Shown here in pieces: positions 33,974-34,017 of a DNA stretch of 34,017 bases; within the stretch, counting starts at the first letter, position 1, and every line of letters starts with the position of its first letter. Source of the DNA: Gammaproteobacteria bacterium (lineage in GTDB: Bacteria > Pseudomonadota > Gammaproteobacteria > SZUA-152); the NCBI GenBank assembly GCA_021647505.1, contig JAKIUN010000041.1:1-34017 (forward strand). Reading direction: 5' to 3'. The translations under genes and the position numbers were made by a program. A model generated the notes under the pieces. That model ran no database searches, was not told where the DNA came from, and saw only the letters and a list, made by a program, of their open reading frames with translations.

Positions 33974-34017
33974 GTGTTATCACCTTACAATATTGAAACT
34001 GAATATAAAATGATAAA

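Overview
The window looks like chromosome of a GC-rich gammaproteobacterium, plausibly of a Chromatiales-like or related autotrophic lineage. The lineage inference rests on gene order: dapF-DUF484-xerC, hslV-hslU followed by a DUF971 gene, the split glycine decarboxylase genes gcvPA/gcvPB, RlmKL as a fused bifunctional enzyme, YcgL and DgkA. No rRNA or tRNA gene and no CRISPR array was seen.

Region 1 (1-4.6 kb, minus strand) is a housekeeping block: dapF, DUF484 and xerC, then hslV, hslU and the start of a DUF971 gene. Region 2 (4.7-6.6 kb) is looser. It holds a small cysteine-containing protein behind an FNR-like site, a membrane module resembling only the N-terminal part of a phosphoethanolamine transferase, about 430 bp without a convincing gene, a ComFB-like protein, and a palindrome-rich gap. 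Region 3 (6.6-12.7 kb) has rlmKL, a typical 2-Cys peroxiredoxin with terminator, ycgL, a YbaK-domain protein, a DAHP synthase translationally coupled to a tiny membrane protein, and a lipoprotein.

Region 4 (12.9-21.6 kb) starts with a decayed HDOD-type gene. A tandem glycine riboswitch follows and controls gcvT-gcvH-gcvPA-gcvPB, the glycine cleavage system, with dgkA directly behind. Two large inverted-repeat (REP/BIME-like) elements sit inside the gcv operon and a third lies between dgkA and a PfkB-family kinase. A membrane-anchored diguanylate cyclase closes the region.

Region 5 (21.7-33.1 kb) is an accessory defence and competition island. It contains a RES/Xre toxin-antitoxin pair overlapping a ParE toxin remnant. 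Next is a type I restriction-modification locus in the order hsdR, winged-helix protein, AbiEii-like nucleotidyltransferase, hsdM, hsdS. The nucleotidyltransferase seems to have lost its middle, hsdM and hsdS carry in-frame repeat insertions, and hsdS has an internal TAA. Behind it lies a two-gene module that looks like a secreted pore-forming effector with a membrane immunity protein. That module is bracketed by copies of a TATTGGGGTCAGACTCGAATTA repeat, and a REP-associated tyrosine transposase (RAYT) follows the second array. The window ends in an AT-rich, 5'-truncated EamA transporter.

The most promising leads for new biology are the candidate effector/immunity pair, the regulator/nucleotidyltransferase pair embedded in the restriction operon, and the use of repeat DNA as coding sequence in hsdM and hsdS.
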